From Lagopus muta (taxonomy: Eukaryota; Chordata; Aves; Galliformes; Phasianidae), in assembly GCF_023343835.1 (NCBI RefSeq), contig NC_064466.1:310001-374000 (forward strand): a stretch of DNA of 64,000 bases. Direction: 5' to 3'. The stretch's first letter is position 1. Every line of letters begins with the position of its first letter. The position numbers were made by a program, and so were the translations under genes. This document shows, piece by piece, positions 31,095 through 41,500 of this stretch. The notes under the pieces were generated by a model, which saw nothing but the letters and a program-made list of their open reading frames with translations, was not told the DNA's origin and did no database searches.

Positions 31095-32290
31095 CAGACA
31101 ATGGAAGAAGAGGAGGTGATGAGGAGCAGTCAGCACAGGTTCAGCAGGGGGAGGTGGTGCTTGGCCAACCTGGTGGCCTTCTATGCTGTTGTCTCTGGCT
31201 GGGTGGATGGGGGCAGAGCAGTGGATGCGGCCTACCTTGATTTCAGCAAGGCTTTTGATGCTGTCCCCCATGACGTCCTTATAACAAAGCTGAGCAAGTG
31301 TGGGATGGATGAGTGGACAGTGAGGTGAGTTGAGAACTGGCAGAGCACAGAGGGTCGATGTTGGTGGTGCAGGGTCTGGTTGGAGGCCTGTAAGCAGCGG
31401 TGTTCCTCAGGGGTCGGTGCTGGGTCCTTGTTCAACATCTCCATCAATGACCTTGTCCCTCTCTACTCGGCTCTTGTGAGGCCCCATCTGGAGTCCTGTG
31501 TCCAGGTGTGGAGCCCTCAGTACAAGAAAGACATGGAGATTGTGGAAAGGGTCCAGAGGAGGGCGACTAAGATGATGAGGGGGCTGTATAGGGGGCAATA
31601 AGGGGGGATGGGGGGCACTGGGGTCGTTATAGGGGGCTGTGAGGGGGCTGGGGGGGCATTAGGGTGGTTATAGGGGGCGGTGAGGGGGGAATGGGGTGGG
31701 TATGGGGGGGTGGGGGGCAATGGGGGGGGCAATGGGGTCGTTATAGGGGGCAATGAGGGGGGGAATGGGGTCGTTATAGGGGGCAGTGAGGGGGAATGGG
31801 GTCGGTATGGGGGATGGGGGGATTTGGAAAGGGTCCAGAGGAGGGCGACTAAGATGATGAGGGGGCTGGAGCAGCTCCCCTATGAGGACAGGCTGAGGGA
31901 GTTGGGCTTTGTTCAGCCTGGAGAAGAGAAGGCTGCGGGGTGACCTCATGGCAGCCTATCAATACCTGAAGGGAACCTACAGCCAGGAGGGGAGTAAACT
32001 CTTCCAAAGGGCTGACAACAGCAGGACGAGGGGAAATGGATCCAAGTTGAAGGAGGGAAGATTGAGGTTGGATGTTAGGGGGAAGTTCTTTACTAGGAGA
32101 GTGGTTGGGCCCTGGAACGGGCTGCCCAGGGAGGTTGTGGATGCCCCGTCCTTGGACGTGTTTAAGGCCAGGTTGGACGGGGTCCTGGGCAACCTGATCT
32201 GAATGTGGATGTTTGGTGGCCCTGCCAGGCAGGGGGTTGGAACTGCATGATCCTTGGGGTCCCTTCCAACCTGGGTGATTCTGTGATTCT
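31095..32290 (+). mobile_element. CR1 LINE, RT part to 3' end, with nested minisatellite
   Basis: Contains the CR1 reverse-transcriptase phrase AAYLDFSKAFDAVPHDVLI (31229-31290), the region after it, and a complete 3' end (CCAACCTGGGTGATTCTGTGATTCTGTGA). A minisatellite interrupts it at 31585-31815, and the CR1 phrase GGGTCCAGAGGAGGGCGACTAAG occurs on both sides. Frameshifts and stops make it inactive. Confidence 0.88.
31585..31815 (+). repeat. Minisatellite (GGGGTCGTTATAGGGGGCAATGAGGGGG)n nested in CR1
   Basis: A few units; the reverse complement of the arrays at 35391-35690 and 54190-55625 (ATAACGACCCCATTGCCCCCC). Confidence 0.9.
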
Positions 32291-32839
32291 GTGACCTTGA
32301 TGAGGGGATAATGGCCACCCTCAGCAAGTTTGTGATGATACCAAGTTGGGAGGATTGGCTGAAGGCTGTGCTGCTATTCAGCAAGAGCTGGACAGGATGA
32401 GAGCTGGGCAGCAAGAAACCAGATGAGGTTTAACAACAGCAAGTGTGGAGTCTTGCATCTGGGGAGGAATAATTGCATGCAGCGGAACAGGATGGGGATG
32501 AGCTGCTGGAGGGGAGCTGTGCACAGAGGGACCTGGGTGTCCTGGTGGATGACAGGCTGCCATGAGCCAGCAGTGTGCCCTTGTGGCCAAAAGGCCAATG
32601 GCATCCTGGGCTGCATTGCACAGAGCCGTGGCCAGCAGGTCAAAGGAGGCGATCCTCCCCCTCTGCTCTGCCCTGTGAGGCCTCATCTGGAGCTCTGCGT
32701 CCAGTTCACAGATCACAGAATCACAGAATCAGCCGGGTTGGAAGGGACCCCAAGGATCATGCAGTTCCAACCCCCTGCCTGGCAGGGCCACCAAACATCC
32801 ACATTCAGATCAGGTTGCCCAGGACCCCGTCCAACCTGT
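32291..32839. mobile_element. Two CR1 fragments in opposite orientation
   Basis: 32291-32709 is a plus-oriented internal CR1 segment (CATCCTGGGCTGCATTGCACAG, GGCCTCATCTGGAG). 32710-32839 is a minus-oriented CR1 3' end (AATCACAGAATCAGCCGGG, TTGGAAGGGACCCCAAGGAT). It ends at GTCCAACCTG where the next array starts. Confidence 0.85.
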
Positions 32840-33337
32840 CCCTATGTGTCCCTATGGCAGCCCTGTGTGCCCCTATGGGGTCCCTATGTGTCCCTATGGC
32901 AGCCCTGTGTGCCCCTATGGGGTCCCTATGTGTCCCTATGGCAGCCCTGTGTGCCCCTATGGGGTCCCTATGTGTCCCTATGGCAGCCCTGTGTGCCCCT
33001 ATGGGGTCTCTGTGTCCCTATGGCAGCCCTGTGTGCCCCTATGGGGTCCCTATGTGTCCCTATGGCAGCCCTGTGTGCCCCTATGGGGTCCTCATGTGCC
33101 CCAATGGTGACCTTATGTGTCCCAATAGCATCCTTTTATGTCCCTATGGTGTCCTCATGTGTCCCTATGGTGTCCCAATGTGTCCCCATAGCATCCTTAT
33201 ATGTCCCTATGGTGTCCTCATGCTCCCCTATGGCTCCTCATGTGTCCCTATGGCATCCTTGCGTGCCCCTACGGCTCCTCATGTGTCCATATGGCGACCT
33301 TACGTGTCCCTATGGCAGCCCTGTGTGCCCCTATGAA
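32840..33337 (+). repeat. Minisatellite (GTCCCTATGTGTCCCTATGGCAGCCCT)n
   Basis: Related to the 21-bp array at 3758-7216 but with a GCAGCCCTGTGTGCCCCTATGG higher-order unit of 42 bp, decaying to the right. Peptides with CPYGSPVCPYG are repeat artefacts. Confidence 0.9.
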
Positions 33338-33437
33338 TCACAGAATCACAGAATCACCCGGGTTGGAAGGGACCCCAAGGATCATGCAGCTCCAACCCCC
33401 CTGCCTGGCAGGGCCACCAAACATCCACATTCAGATC
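33338..33437 (-). mobile_element. CR1 3' end fragment
   Basis: Minus-oriented CR1 3' end beginning AATCACAGAATCACAGAATC and stopping at CACATTCAGATC, exactly where the TATGTGTCCCTA array begins. The identical junction occurs at 52815. Confidence 0.88.
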
Positions 33438-33673
33438 TATGTGTCCCTATGTGTCCCTACGTGTCTCTATATGTCCCAATGTGTCCCCTGTATGTCCCTA
33501 AGTGTCCCCAATGTGTCTCTATGTGTCCCTATCTGTCCCTATGTGTCACTGTATGTCCCTATCTGTCCCTACATGTCCCTATGTGTCCCTATATGTCTCT
33601 GTATGTCCCTATGTCTCCCTATCTGTCCCTATATGTCTCTGTATGTCCCTATGTGTCCCTACATGTCCCTATC
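33438..33673 (+). repeat. 10-11-bp minisatellite (TGTCCCTATG)n
   Basis: Short units TGTCCCTATG, TGTCTCTATA and TGTCCCTATC. A near-copy is at 52816-53335. Confidence 0.9.
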
Positions 33674-33898
33674 ACAGAATCACAGAATCACAGAATCCCC
33701 CGGGTTGGAAGGGACCCCAAGGATCATGCAGTTCCAACCCCCTGCCTGGCAGGGCCACCAAACATCCACATTCAGATCAGGTTGCCCAGGACCCCGTCCA
33801 ACCTGGCCTTAAACACGTCCAAGGACGGGGCATCCACAACCTCCCTGGGCAGCCCGTTCCAGGGCCCAACCGCTCTCCTAGTAAAGAACTTCCCCCCC
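33674..33898 (-). mobile_element. CR1 3' end fragment
   Basis: Minus-oriented CR1 3' end and adjoining body, continuing past GCAGCCCGTTCCAGGGCCC to AAGAACTTCCCCCC, then abutting the next array. Confidence 0.88.
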
Positions 33899-34485
33899 TA
33901 AATGGGACCCATAGAGACACGTTGTGACCCATAGAGACACACTGGGACCCATAGAGACCCATAGAGACCCATTGGGACCCATAAAGACACATTGAGACCC
34001 ATAGAGACACATTGAGACCCACTGGGACCCATAGAGACACATTGAGACCCATAGAGACACATTTTGGCACATTGGGACACATGGAGGCCCATTGGAGCAT
34101 ATAGAGGCACATTGGGAACCATAGAGACACGTTGGGACCTATAGGGACACATTGGGACCCATAGAGACACAATGCGACCCATAGAGACACACTGAGACCC
34201 ATTGGGACCCACAGAGACACGATGGGACCCATAGAGACTCATTGGGACCCATAGAGACACATTGAGACCCATAGAGACACATTGAGGCCCACTGGGACAC
34301 ATAGAGGCACATTGGGACCCATAGAGACATGTTGGGACCCATAGAGACACATTGGGACCCATAGAGACACATTGAGGCCCACTGGGACACATAGAGGCAC
34401 ATTGGGACCAATAGAGACACATTGGGACCCATAGAGACACATTTTGGCACATTGGGACCCATAGAGACACTTTGAGCCCCATAGA
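33899..34485 (-). repeat. Inverted minisatellite (GGGACCCATAGAGACACATT)n
   Basis: 20-bp units that are the reverse-complement relative of the TGTCTCTATGGGTCCCAAT family. It is flanked by minus-oriented CR1 pieces on both sides. Confidence 0.9.
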
Positions 34486-34654
34486 ATCACAGAATCACAG
34501 AATCCCCCGGGTTGGAAGGGACCCCAAGGATCATGCAGTTCCAACCCCCTGCCTGGCAGGGCCACCAAACATCCACATTCAGATCAGGTTGCCCAGGACC
34601 CCGTCCAACCTGGCCTTGAACCAAGGACGGGGCATCCACAACCTCCCTGGGCAG
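34486..34654 (-). mobile_element. CR1 3' end fragment
   Basis: Minus-oriented CR1 3' end through GGCATCCACAACCTCCCTGG. The right-hand copy of this block is 53336-53519. Confidence 0.87.
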
Positions 34655-35250
34655 AGCTCATGGGGGCATTGGATGCTATAGGATCCCATAGGTGACCCCC
34701 ACTGCCATGGGGTCCCCAAACCCCACTGTGGATGGGTGCTCTAGGATCCCATGGGTGCCTCCCACCGCCATGGGGTGCCCTGTATCCCATGGGGTCCCCT
34801 GTATCCCACAGAGATGGATGCTCTAGGATCCCATAGGGGGCACCGGGTGCCATAGGGTGCTATGGGGTCCTGCCTGGGGATGGGTGCTCTAGGATCCCAT
34901 AGGTGACCCCCACTGCCATGGGGTCCCCAAACCCCACTGTGGATGGGTGCTCTAGGATCCCATAGGGGTCACTGGGTGCCATGGGGTCCCCTGTATCCCA
35001 CAGAGATGGATGCTCTAGGATCCCACAGGGGTCACTGGGTGCCATGGGGGTCCCCTGTATCCCACTGTGGATGGATGCTCTAGGATCCCATAGGGGGCAC
35101 TGGGTGCCATAGGGTGCTATGGGGTCCTGCCTGGGGATGGGTGCTCTAGGATCCCATAGGTGCCCCCCACCACCATGGGGTGCCCTGTATCCCAACAGGA
35201 TGGATCCTATAGCATCCCATAGGTGCCATTGGGTGCCATGGGGTCCCATG
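34655..35250. repeat. Minisatellite (GGATGGGTGCTCTAGGATCCCATAGG)n
   Basis: Units of about 70-100 bp with CTCTAGGATCCCATAGG, CCATGGGGTCCCCTGTATCCC and CCTGCCTGGGGATGG. Paralogous to 53520-54148, including the order of unit variants. It sits inside a CR1, whose sequence resumes at 35251. Confidence 0.9.
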
Positions 35251-35390
35251 ACATTAGGGTTAGAACTTCCCCCTAACATCCAACCTAAGCCCAACTCCCT
35301 CAGCCTGTCCTCATAGGGGAGCTGCTCCAGCCCCCTCATCATCTTAGTCGCCCTCCTCTGGACCCTTTCCAAATCCCACCATCCCCCATA
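35251..35390 (-). mobile_element. CR1 internal fragment
   Basis: Minus-oriented CR1 body: GAACTTCCCCCTAACATCC, CAGCCTGTCCTCATAGGGGA and TCGCCCTCCTCTGGACCC. Confidence 0.85.
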
Positions 35391-35690
35391 CCGACCCCAT
35401 TCCCCCCTCACTGCCCCCTATAACGACCCCATCCCCCCCCCACTGCCCCCCTATAACGACCCCATTGCCCCCCCATTGCCCCTATAACGACCCCATTCCC
35501 CCCTCATTGCCCCCTATAACGACCCCATTGCCCCCCATTGCCCCCCACCCCCCCCATACCCACCCCATTCCCCCCTCACTGCCCCCTATAACCACCCTAA
35601 TGCCCCCCCCAGCCCCCTCATTGCCCCCTATAACGACCCCAGTGCCCCCCATCCCCCCTTATTGCCCCCTATACAGCCCCCTGCTCATCT
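35391..35690 (-). repeat. Minisatellite (CCCCCTATAACGACCCCATTG)n nested in CR1
   Basis: Units of CCCCATTGCCCCCTATAACGA, flanked left and right by the same CR1 phrase ATCTTAGTCGCCCTCCTCTGG. Confidence 0.9.
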
Positions 35691-36012
35691 TAGTCGCCCT
35701 CCTCTGGACCCTCTCCAAAACCTCAATGTCTTTCTTGTACTGAGGGCTCCACACCTGGACACAGGACTCCAGGTGGGGCCTCAGAGCCGAGTAGAGAGGG
35801 ACGATCACCTCCCTGTCCCTGCTGGCCACCCCTCTCCTGATGGAGCCCAGGATCCCATTTGCCTTTCGAGCTGCGCACTGCTGGCTCATATTCAGTCTCT
35901 CGTCCATCAGGACCCCCAGCTCCTTCTCTGCTGAGCTGCTCTCCAGGCCCAACTCCTCCCAGCCTCTACAGGTGCCTGGGGTTCCTCCGGCCCAAATGCA
36001 AACCCTGCACTT
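35691..36012 (-). mobile_element. CR1 internal fragment
   Basis: Minus-oriented CR1 body upstream of the 3' end (TTCTTGTACTGAGGGCTCC, GGAGCCCAGGATCCCATTTG, TCGTCCATCAGGACCCCCAG), ending near GCAAACCCTGCACTTTGC, after which ERV sequence resumes. Confidence 0.85.
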
Positions 36013-36738
36013 TGCCGTAGAAGATCTGGCCTGTGACAAAACAGCTCCAGCTGGGTGTGGGAAAATGGGGGAACGATGCCATCGTATCCTGTGAGAAACA
36101 GGGTGCAGATGGGCAGCACTGCTCCCTCTTATCTGCTGGCAAGGCCAGGAAGATGGGAACCAAGGAGTTTCTGCTGAGATCCCAGAGCCAGAAGCTGCCA
36201 CTCAAAGGAGAGCTGACTCGACCACTTTGGATTTGAGCTGTCACTCCAAAAACAGCTGACTTCACCACTTTGAAAGCATTGAAAAGGGGCCATCATCACC
36301 ATGGTCGTCTCTCGTCGTCCTTCTCACCGTCGTCGTTGTCAACAGGACAACTCTGCCTGACGACCCACCGCTACTGAGGATCAAAGACTGAACCACGAAC
36401 CTCGCTGGATCCATGCTGCTGACTGCATCCCTCTTGCTGCCTATAAAGACCCCTTGCTTCTTCTTTCCTATCCTTTCTATCGCCCTCCTTCCCTTCCCCA
36501 TTACCCTCATTCATAACAGTGTCCGTCCTCCCCTTCCCCATTTCCCTGATTAAGATTTGTAATCAACTGCTCGGACCAACATTTGAACCGTTGCTTCTTA
36601 ATCTCACGCCGGGTGTAGAGATAATAAAAGAACCTCCTCTCTCCCTCCTAGAAATCGGAGCGAGACAATTGTAATCATTGCTTGTTTGTATATCCATATT
36701 TTAAGCGTGATGTAACGATGCAGAATTAAAGGGTGGAA
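36013..36738 (+). mobile_element. ERV 3' internal remnant
   Basis: AT-richer, non-repetitive DNA unlike its surroundings, immediately upstream of the LTR and ending in AATTAAAGGGTGGAA, which looks like a polypurine tract used to prime plus-strand synthesis. No convincing open frame, and no envelope gene recognised. Assigned to the same provirus as the pol remnant at 30570-31094 by orientation and composition (inference). Confidence 0.65.
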
Positions 36739-37202
36739 TGTCAGGGTTCCATGTTTCTATGGTTCCAGCGTTCCACATCCAAGCACCATGCAGCACACGG
36801 GGCATTGAAGTGTCGCTGCCCCAACCCCAGGCTCCCATCCCTGCACATGGCAGCAGTGCTGGGCTCTGGCCCTTCCACTGGGGGGGCGCTGTCTGCCTGC
36901 CTGGCAGTGGTGCTGCAGGCGCTTTCCTGGCCGTTCCAAGCTGTTCAGGTTTGAATCGGTCCCGGGAACTCTCTCTCTCTCATCTCATTTGATTTATTAA
37001 TCCCAATTGCAATTAAATTGTATTTATTGTGTTATCTTGTATTCTGGTATTATAGTAAAATCAGTTTTCCTCCATAGATTGTTGCCGCTGCTCTTTTCCT
37101 CCCTTCCTTCCTTCCCATTTTTGTGGGACTGGGGTGGGGGGGGAGGGCAGAGGCCTGTTGCCCCTGTCACAGACATGGATGGGCCTGGTCAACTCCGTGA
37201 CA
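36739..37202 (+). mobile_element. ERV long terminal repeat (3' LTR)
   Basis: 464 bp starting TGTCAGGG directly after the polypurine tract and ending CCGTGACA, so the ends form the inverted repeat TGTCA/TGACA typical of LTRs. The AT-rich middle (TGTATTTATTGTGTTATCTTG, TAGTAAAATC) suits an LTR polyadenylation region. No matching 5' LTR is seen. An alternative right end at 37171 (CCCTGTCACA) is possible. Confidence 0.7.
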
Positions 37203-38340
37203 TCCTCCAAGGCCCAACTCACACCGGAAGTCCTCCAAGGCCCAACTCACGCCGGAAGTCCTCCAAGGCCCTACTCCCCATCGGAAGTCCTCCAAGGCCC
37301 TACTCCCCACCGGAAGTCCTCCAAGGCCCAACTCACACCGGAAGTCCTCCAAGGCCCTACTCCCCACCGGAAGTCCTCCAAGGCCCAACCCCCCCCCACC
37401 GGAAGTCCTCCAAGGCTCAACCCCCGACCGGAAGTCCTCCAAGGCCCAACTCACACCGGAAGTCCTCCAAGGCCTAACCCCCGTCCGGAAGTCCTCCAAG
37501 GCCCAACCCCCGACCGGAAGTTCTCCAAGGCCCAACCCCCGACCGGAAGTCCTCCAAGGTTCAACCCCCGACCGGAATTCCTCAACGGCCCAACCCCCCC
37601 ACCGGAAGTCCTCCAAGGCCCAACTCCCCACCGGAAGTCCTCCAAGGCCCAACTCCCCACTGAAGTCCTCCAAGGCCCAACTCCCCACCGGAATTCCTCC
37701 AAGGCCCAACTCCCATCGGAAGTCCTCCAAGGTTCAACCCCCGACCGGAATTCCTCAACGGCCCAACCCCCCCCACCGGAAGTCCTCCAAGGCCCAAGCC
37801 CCCACCGGAAGTCCTCCAAGGCCCAACTCACACCGGAAGTCCTCCAAGGCCTAACCCCCATCCGGAAGTCCTCCAAGGCCCAACTCACACCGGAAGTCCT
37901 CCAAGGCCCAACCCCCGACCGGAAGTTCTCCAAGGCCCAACCCCCGACCGGAAGTCCCTCCAAGGTTCAACCCCCGACCGGAATTCCTCAACGGCCCAAC
38001 CCCCCCACCGGAAGTCCTCCAAGGCCCAAGCCCACACCGGAAGTCCTCCAAGGCCCAACTCCCATCGGAAGTCCTCCAAGGCCTAACCCCCGTCCGGAAG
38101 TCCTCCAAGGCCCAACTCACACCGGAAGTCCTCCAAGGCCTAACCCCCGTCCGGAAGTCCTCCAAGGCCCAACCCCCGACCTGAAGTTCTCCAAGGCCCA
38201 ACCCCCGACCGGAAGTCCTCCAAGGCTCAACCCCCGACCGGAATTCCTCAACGGCCCAACCCCCCCACCGGAAGTCCTCCAAGGCCCAACTCCCCACTGA
38301 AGTCCTCCAAGGCCCAACTCCCACCGGAAGTCCTCCAAAG
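37203..38340 (-). repeat. About 28-bp minisatellite (CGGAAGTCCTCCAAGGCCCAACTCACAC)n
   Basis: About 40 units, each with ACCGGAAGTCCTCCAAGG. Higher-order blocks recur (for example about 37480-37620 resembles 37895-38020 and 38150-38280). It starts right at the LTR end and stops about 60 bp before the MRPL4 poly(A) signal. Every unit carries CCGGAAGT, the core recognised by ETS-family and GABP transcription factors. Confidence 0.95.
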
Positions 38341-38404
38341 CCCCCCACCCCCAAAACTCCTCAGAAACGAACACAAAACGCCCCCAGCCCACAACCGGCC
38401 CCGT

Positions 38405-38410
38405 TTTATT
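38405..38410 (-). terminator. MRPL4: MRPL4 poly(A) signal AATAAA
   Basis: AATAAA on the minus strand, 20 bases after the stop codon, implying a very short 3' UTR. Confidence 0.75.
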
Positions 38411-38430
38411 GCCGCCGGGCGGGGCGCCTA

Positions 38431-38576
38431 TTATGGGATGTCGCGGTAGGGCATGGAGAACGGCTGCAGGGCGCCGAAACGGCTGTCGTGCCACAGCAGC
38501 TTCTGCTGCACGAACTGCAGGGCCGGAACCGTCAGCACCAGAGCGCGGTGCTTCAGGATGCTGTGAACGTTCAGAC
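38431..38576 (-). CDS. MRPL4: MRPL4 terminal exon (mitochondrial ribosomal protein uL4m)
   Basis: Acceptor CCCCGCAG|GTCTGAAC; 48 codons including the TAA stop at 38431-38433. It encodes [20 protein letters not shown], then [12 protein letters not shown], a proline-bearing tail and PYRDIP. This matches the C-terminus of MRPL4, a large-subunit protein of the mitochondrial ribosome made in the cytosol and imported. The open frame, clean acceptor, stop and nearby AATAAA all fit a last exon. No other MRPL4 exon is visible: upstream (rightward) lies only a G-rich array, then the N gap. Identification is from recognised family phrases; moderate to high certainty. Confidence 0.85.
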
Positions 38577-38599
38577 CTGCGGGGAAGGGGGGGGAGATG

Positions 38600-41500
38600 G
38601 GGGGTGAAAAACGGAACCCCGGGGGGATGGGGGGGATTTGGGGGGGGGTTGGGGGTCTGGGGGGGGGGTGAGAGGTTTGGAGGGGGGGATTTGGGGGTCT
38701 GGGGGGTTTAGAGGGGGATTTGGGGGGATTTGAGGGGGGGCTGGGGGTCTGGGGGGGGTTAGAGGGTGTAGAGGGGGGATTTGAGGGGGATTTGGGGGTC
38801 TGGGGGGGTTATAGAGGGTGTAGAGGGGGGGATTTGGGGGGGCTTTGGGGGTCTAGGGGTGTTTGGGGGGATTTGGGGGTCTGGGGGGGCTTTAGAGGGG
38901 GGATTTGGGGAGATTTGGGGGGGCTTCGGGGTCTGGGGGTGTTGGGGGGGTTTAGAGGGTGTGGAAGGGGGGATTTGGGGGGGCTTTGGGGGTCTGGGGG
39001 TGTTTGGGGGGATTTAGGGGTGTTAGGAGGATTTGGGGGTCTGGGGGGGGTGTAAAGGGGGGGACTGGGGGGGATTTCAGGGGGCTTTGGGGGTCTGGGG
39101 GTGTTTGGGGAAGTTTAGAGGGTGTGGAAGGGGGGATTTGGGGGGGGGCTTTGGGGGTCTGGGGGGGGGTGAAAGGTTTGGAGGGGGAGATTTGGGGGTC
39201 TGGGGGGGATTAGAGGGTGTAGAGGGGGGATTTGGGGGGGATTTGGGGGTCTGGGGGGGGTTGGGGAGGGTTTAGAGGGTGTAGAAGGGGGGGATTTGGG
39301 GGGATTTCAGGGTCTGGGGGGGGTTGTAAGGTTTGGAGGGGGAGATTTGGGGGTCTGGGGGGGATTAGAGGGTGTAGAGGGGGGATTTGGGGGGGATTTG
39401 GGGGTCTGGGGGGGGTTGGGGAGGGTTTAGAGGGTGTAGAAGGGGGGGATTTGGGGGGATTTCAGGGTCTGGGGGGGGTTGTAAGGTTTAGAGGGAGGGA
39501 TTTGGGGGTCTGGGGGCGGGATAGAGGGGGGATTTGGGGGGATCTGAGGGGACTTTGGGGGTGTGGGGGGGGTTTAGAGGGTGTGGAAGGGGGATTTGGG
39601 GGGGATTTGAGGGGGGCTTTGGGGGTCTAGGGGTGTTTGGGGGGCTTTAGAGGGGGGATTTGGGGGAGCTTTGGGGGGTCTGGGGGTGTTTGGGGAAGTT
39701 TAGAGGGTGTAGCAGGGGGTATTTGGGGGGCTTTGGGGGTCTGGGGGGGTTGTAAGGTTTAGAGGGAGGGATTTGGGGGTCTGGGGGGGGGTTAGAGGGG
39801 GATTTGGGGGGATCTGAGGGGGCTTCAGGGTCTGGGGGGGTGTTGGGGGGGTTTAGAGGGTGTGGAAGGGGGGATTTGGGGGGGATTTGAGGGGGGCTTT
39901 GGGGGTCCGGAGGTGTTTGGAGGGATTTGGGGGGGGGTTAGAGGGGTGATCTGGGGGGATTTGGGAGTCTGGGGGGGGGTTTAGAGGGTGTGGAAGGGGG
40001 ATTTGGGGGGATTTCAGGGTCTGGGGGGGGTTGAAAGGTTTAGAGGGGGATTTGGGGGTCTGGGGGGGGTTTAGAGGGTGTGGAAGGAGGGGTCTGAGGG
40101 GGGATTTGGGGGTCTGGGGGTGTTTGGGGGGACTTGGGGGGGTTTACAGGGTGTAGATGGGGGGATTTGGGGGGATTTCAGGGTCTGGGGGGGGTTGAAA
40201 TGTTTAGAGGGGGGGATTTGGGGGAACTTGGGGGCTCTGGGGGGGGAGAGGGGGGGTACAAGGGTTTAGAGGGGGATTTGGGGTCCTGAGGGGTCTTTGG
40301 GGGGAGCTGGGGGGGGAATTTGGGGGTCAGGGGGTGTTTTTGAGGGTTTAGAGGGGGGGATTTGGGGGGTCTGGGGGTTTTTGGGGGGGGGTTTAGAGGG
40401 GGGATTTGGGGGCATTTGAGGGGACTTTGGAGGGGTTTGAGGGGACATTGAGGGTCTGGGGGCTTTGGGGGGATTTGAGGGGGGCTTTGGGGGTCTGGGG
40501 GGTGTTTCTGAGGGGGTAAAGGGGGGTATTTGGGGGTCTGGGGGGGTGCAGAGGGGGGATTTGGGGGGGCTTTGGGGGTGGGTTTAGAGGGTGTAGAGGG
40601 GGGGATTTGGGGGTCTGGGGGGTTTAGAAAGGGGATTTGGGGGGATTTGAGGGGGCTTTAGGGGTCTGGGGGGGGGTTGGGGGGGCTTTGGGGGGGGGGT
40701 TTAGAGGGTGTAGAAGGGGCAATTTGGGGGGGGTTTGGGGGGTCTAGGGGTGTTTGGGGGGGGTTGGGGGTCTGGGGGGGTTTAGAGGGGAATTTGGGGA
40801 GATTTGAGGGGGCTTTGGGGGTCTGGGGGGGTTTGGGGGGGGTTGGGGGGGGGTTTAGAGGATGTAGATGGGGGGGATTTGGGGGTCTGGGGGGGTTTAG
40901 AAGGGGGATTTGGGGGGATTTGGGGGGGCTTTAGGGGTCTTAGGGGGTTGGGGGGGTTTAGAGGGAGTGGAAGGGGGGATTTGGGGGGGGGCGTTGGGGG
41001 TCTGGGGGGGTTGGGGGGGATTCGGGGGTCAGGGAGGCGGGTTGTAAGGTTTAGGGGGGGGGGATTTGGGGGTCTGGGGAGGGGGCTGTAGAGGGTGTAG
41101 AAGGGGGGGATTTGGGGGGGGCTTTGGGGGTCTGGGGGGGGGTTGGGAGGATGTGGGGGTCTCGGGGGGGGGTTAGAGGGTGTAGAGGGGGGGTTTGGGG
41201 AGGGGTTGGGGAACTTTGGGGGTCTGGGGGTGTTAGGGGGGATCTGGGGGGGGACTTTGGGGGTCTGGGGGTGTTTAGGAGGATTTGGGGGTCTGGGGGG
41301 GTGTAGAGGGGGGGATTGGGGAGATTTGGGGGGGCTTTGGGGGTCTGGGGGTGTTTGGAGGGGTTTGGGGGTCTGGGGGGGTGTGAAAGGTTTGGAGGGA
41401 GAGATTTGGGGGTCTGGGGGGGGTTTAGAGGGTGTAGAGGGGGGATTTGGGGGGGATCTGGGGGTCTGGGGGGGGTTTAGAGGGTGTAGAAGGGGGGATT

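Noticed and set aside
31229-31328. Reverse-transcriptase-like frame as a possible domesticated gene
   Set aside because: It is the standard CR1 RT segment, truncated and frameshifted within a recognisable CR1 copy.
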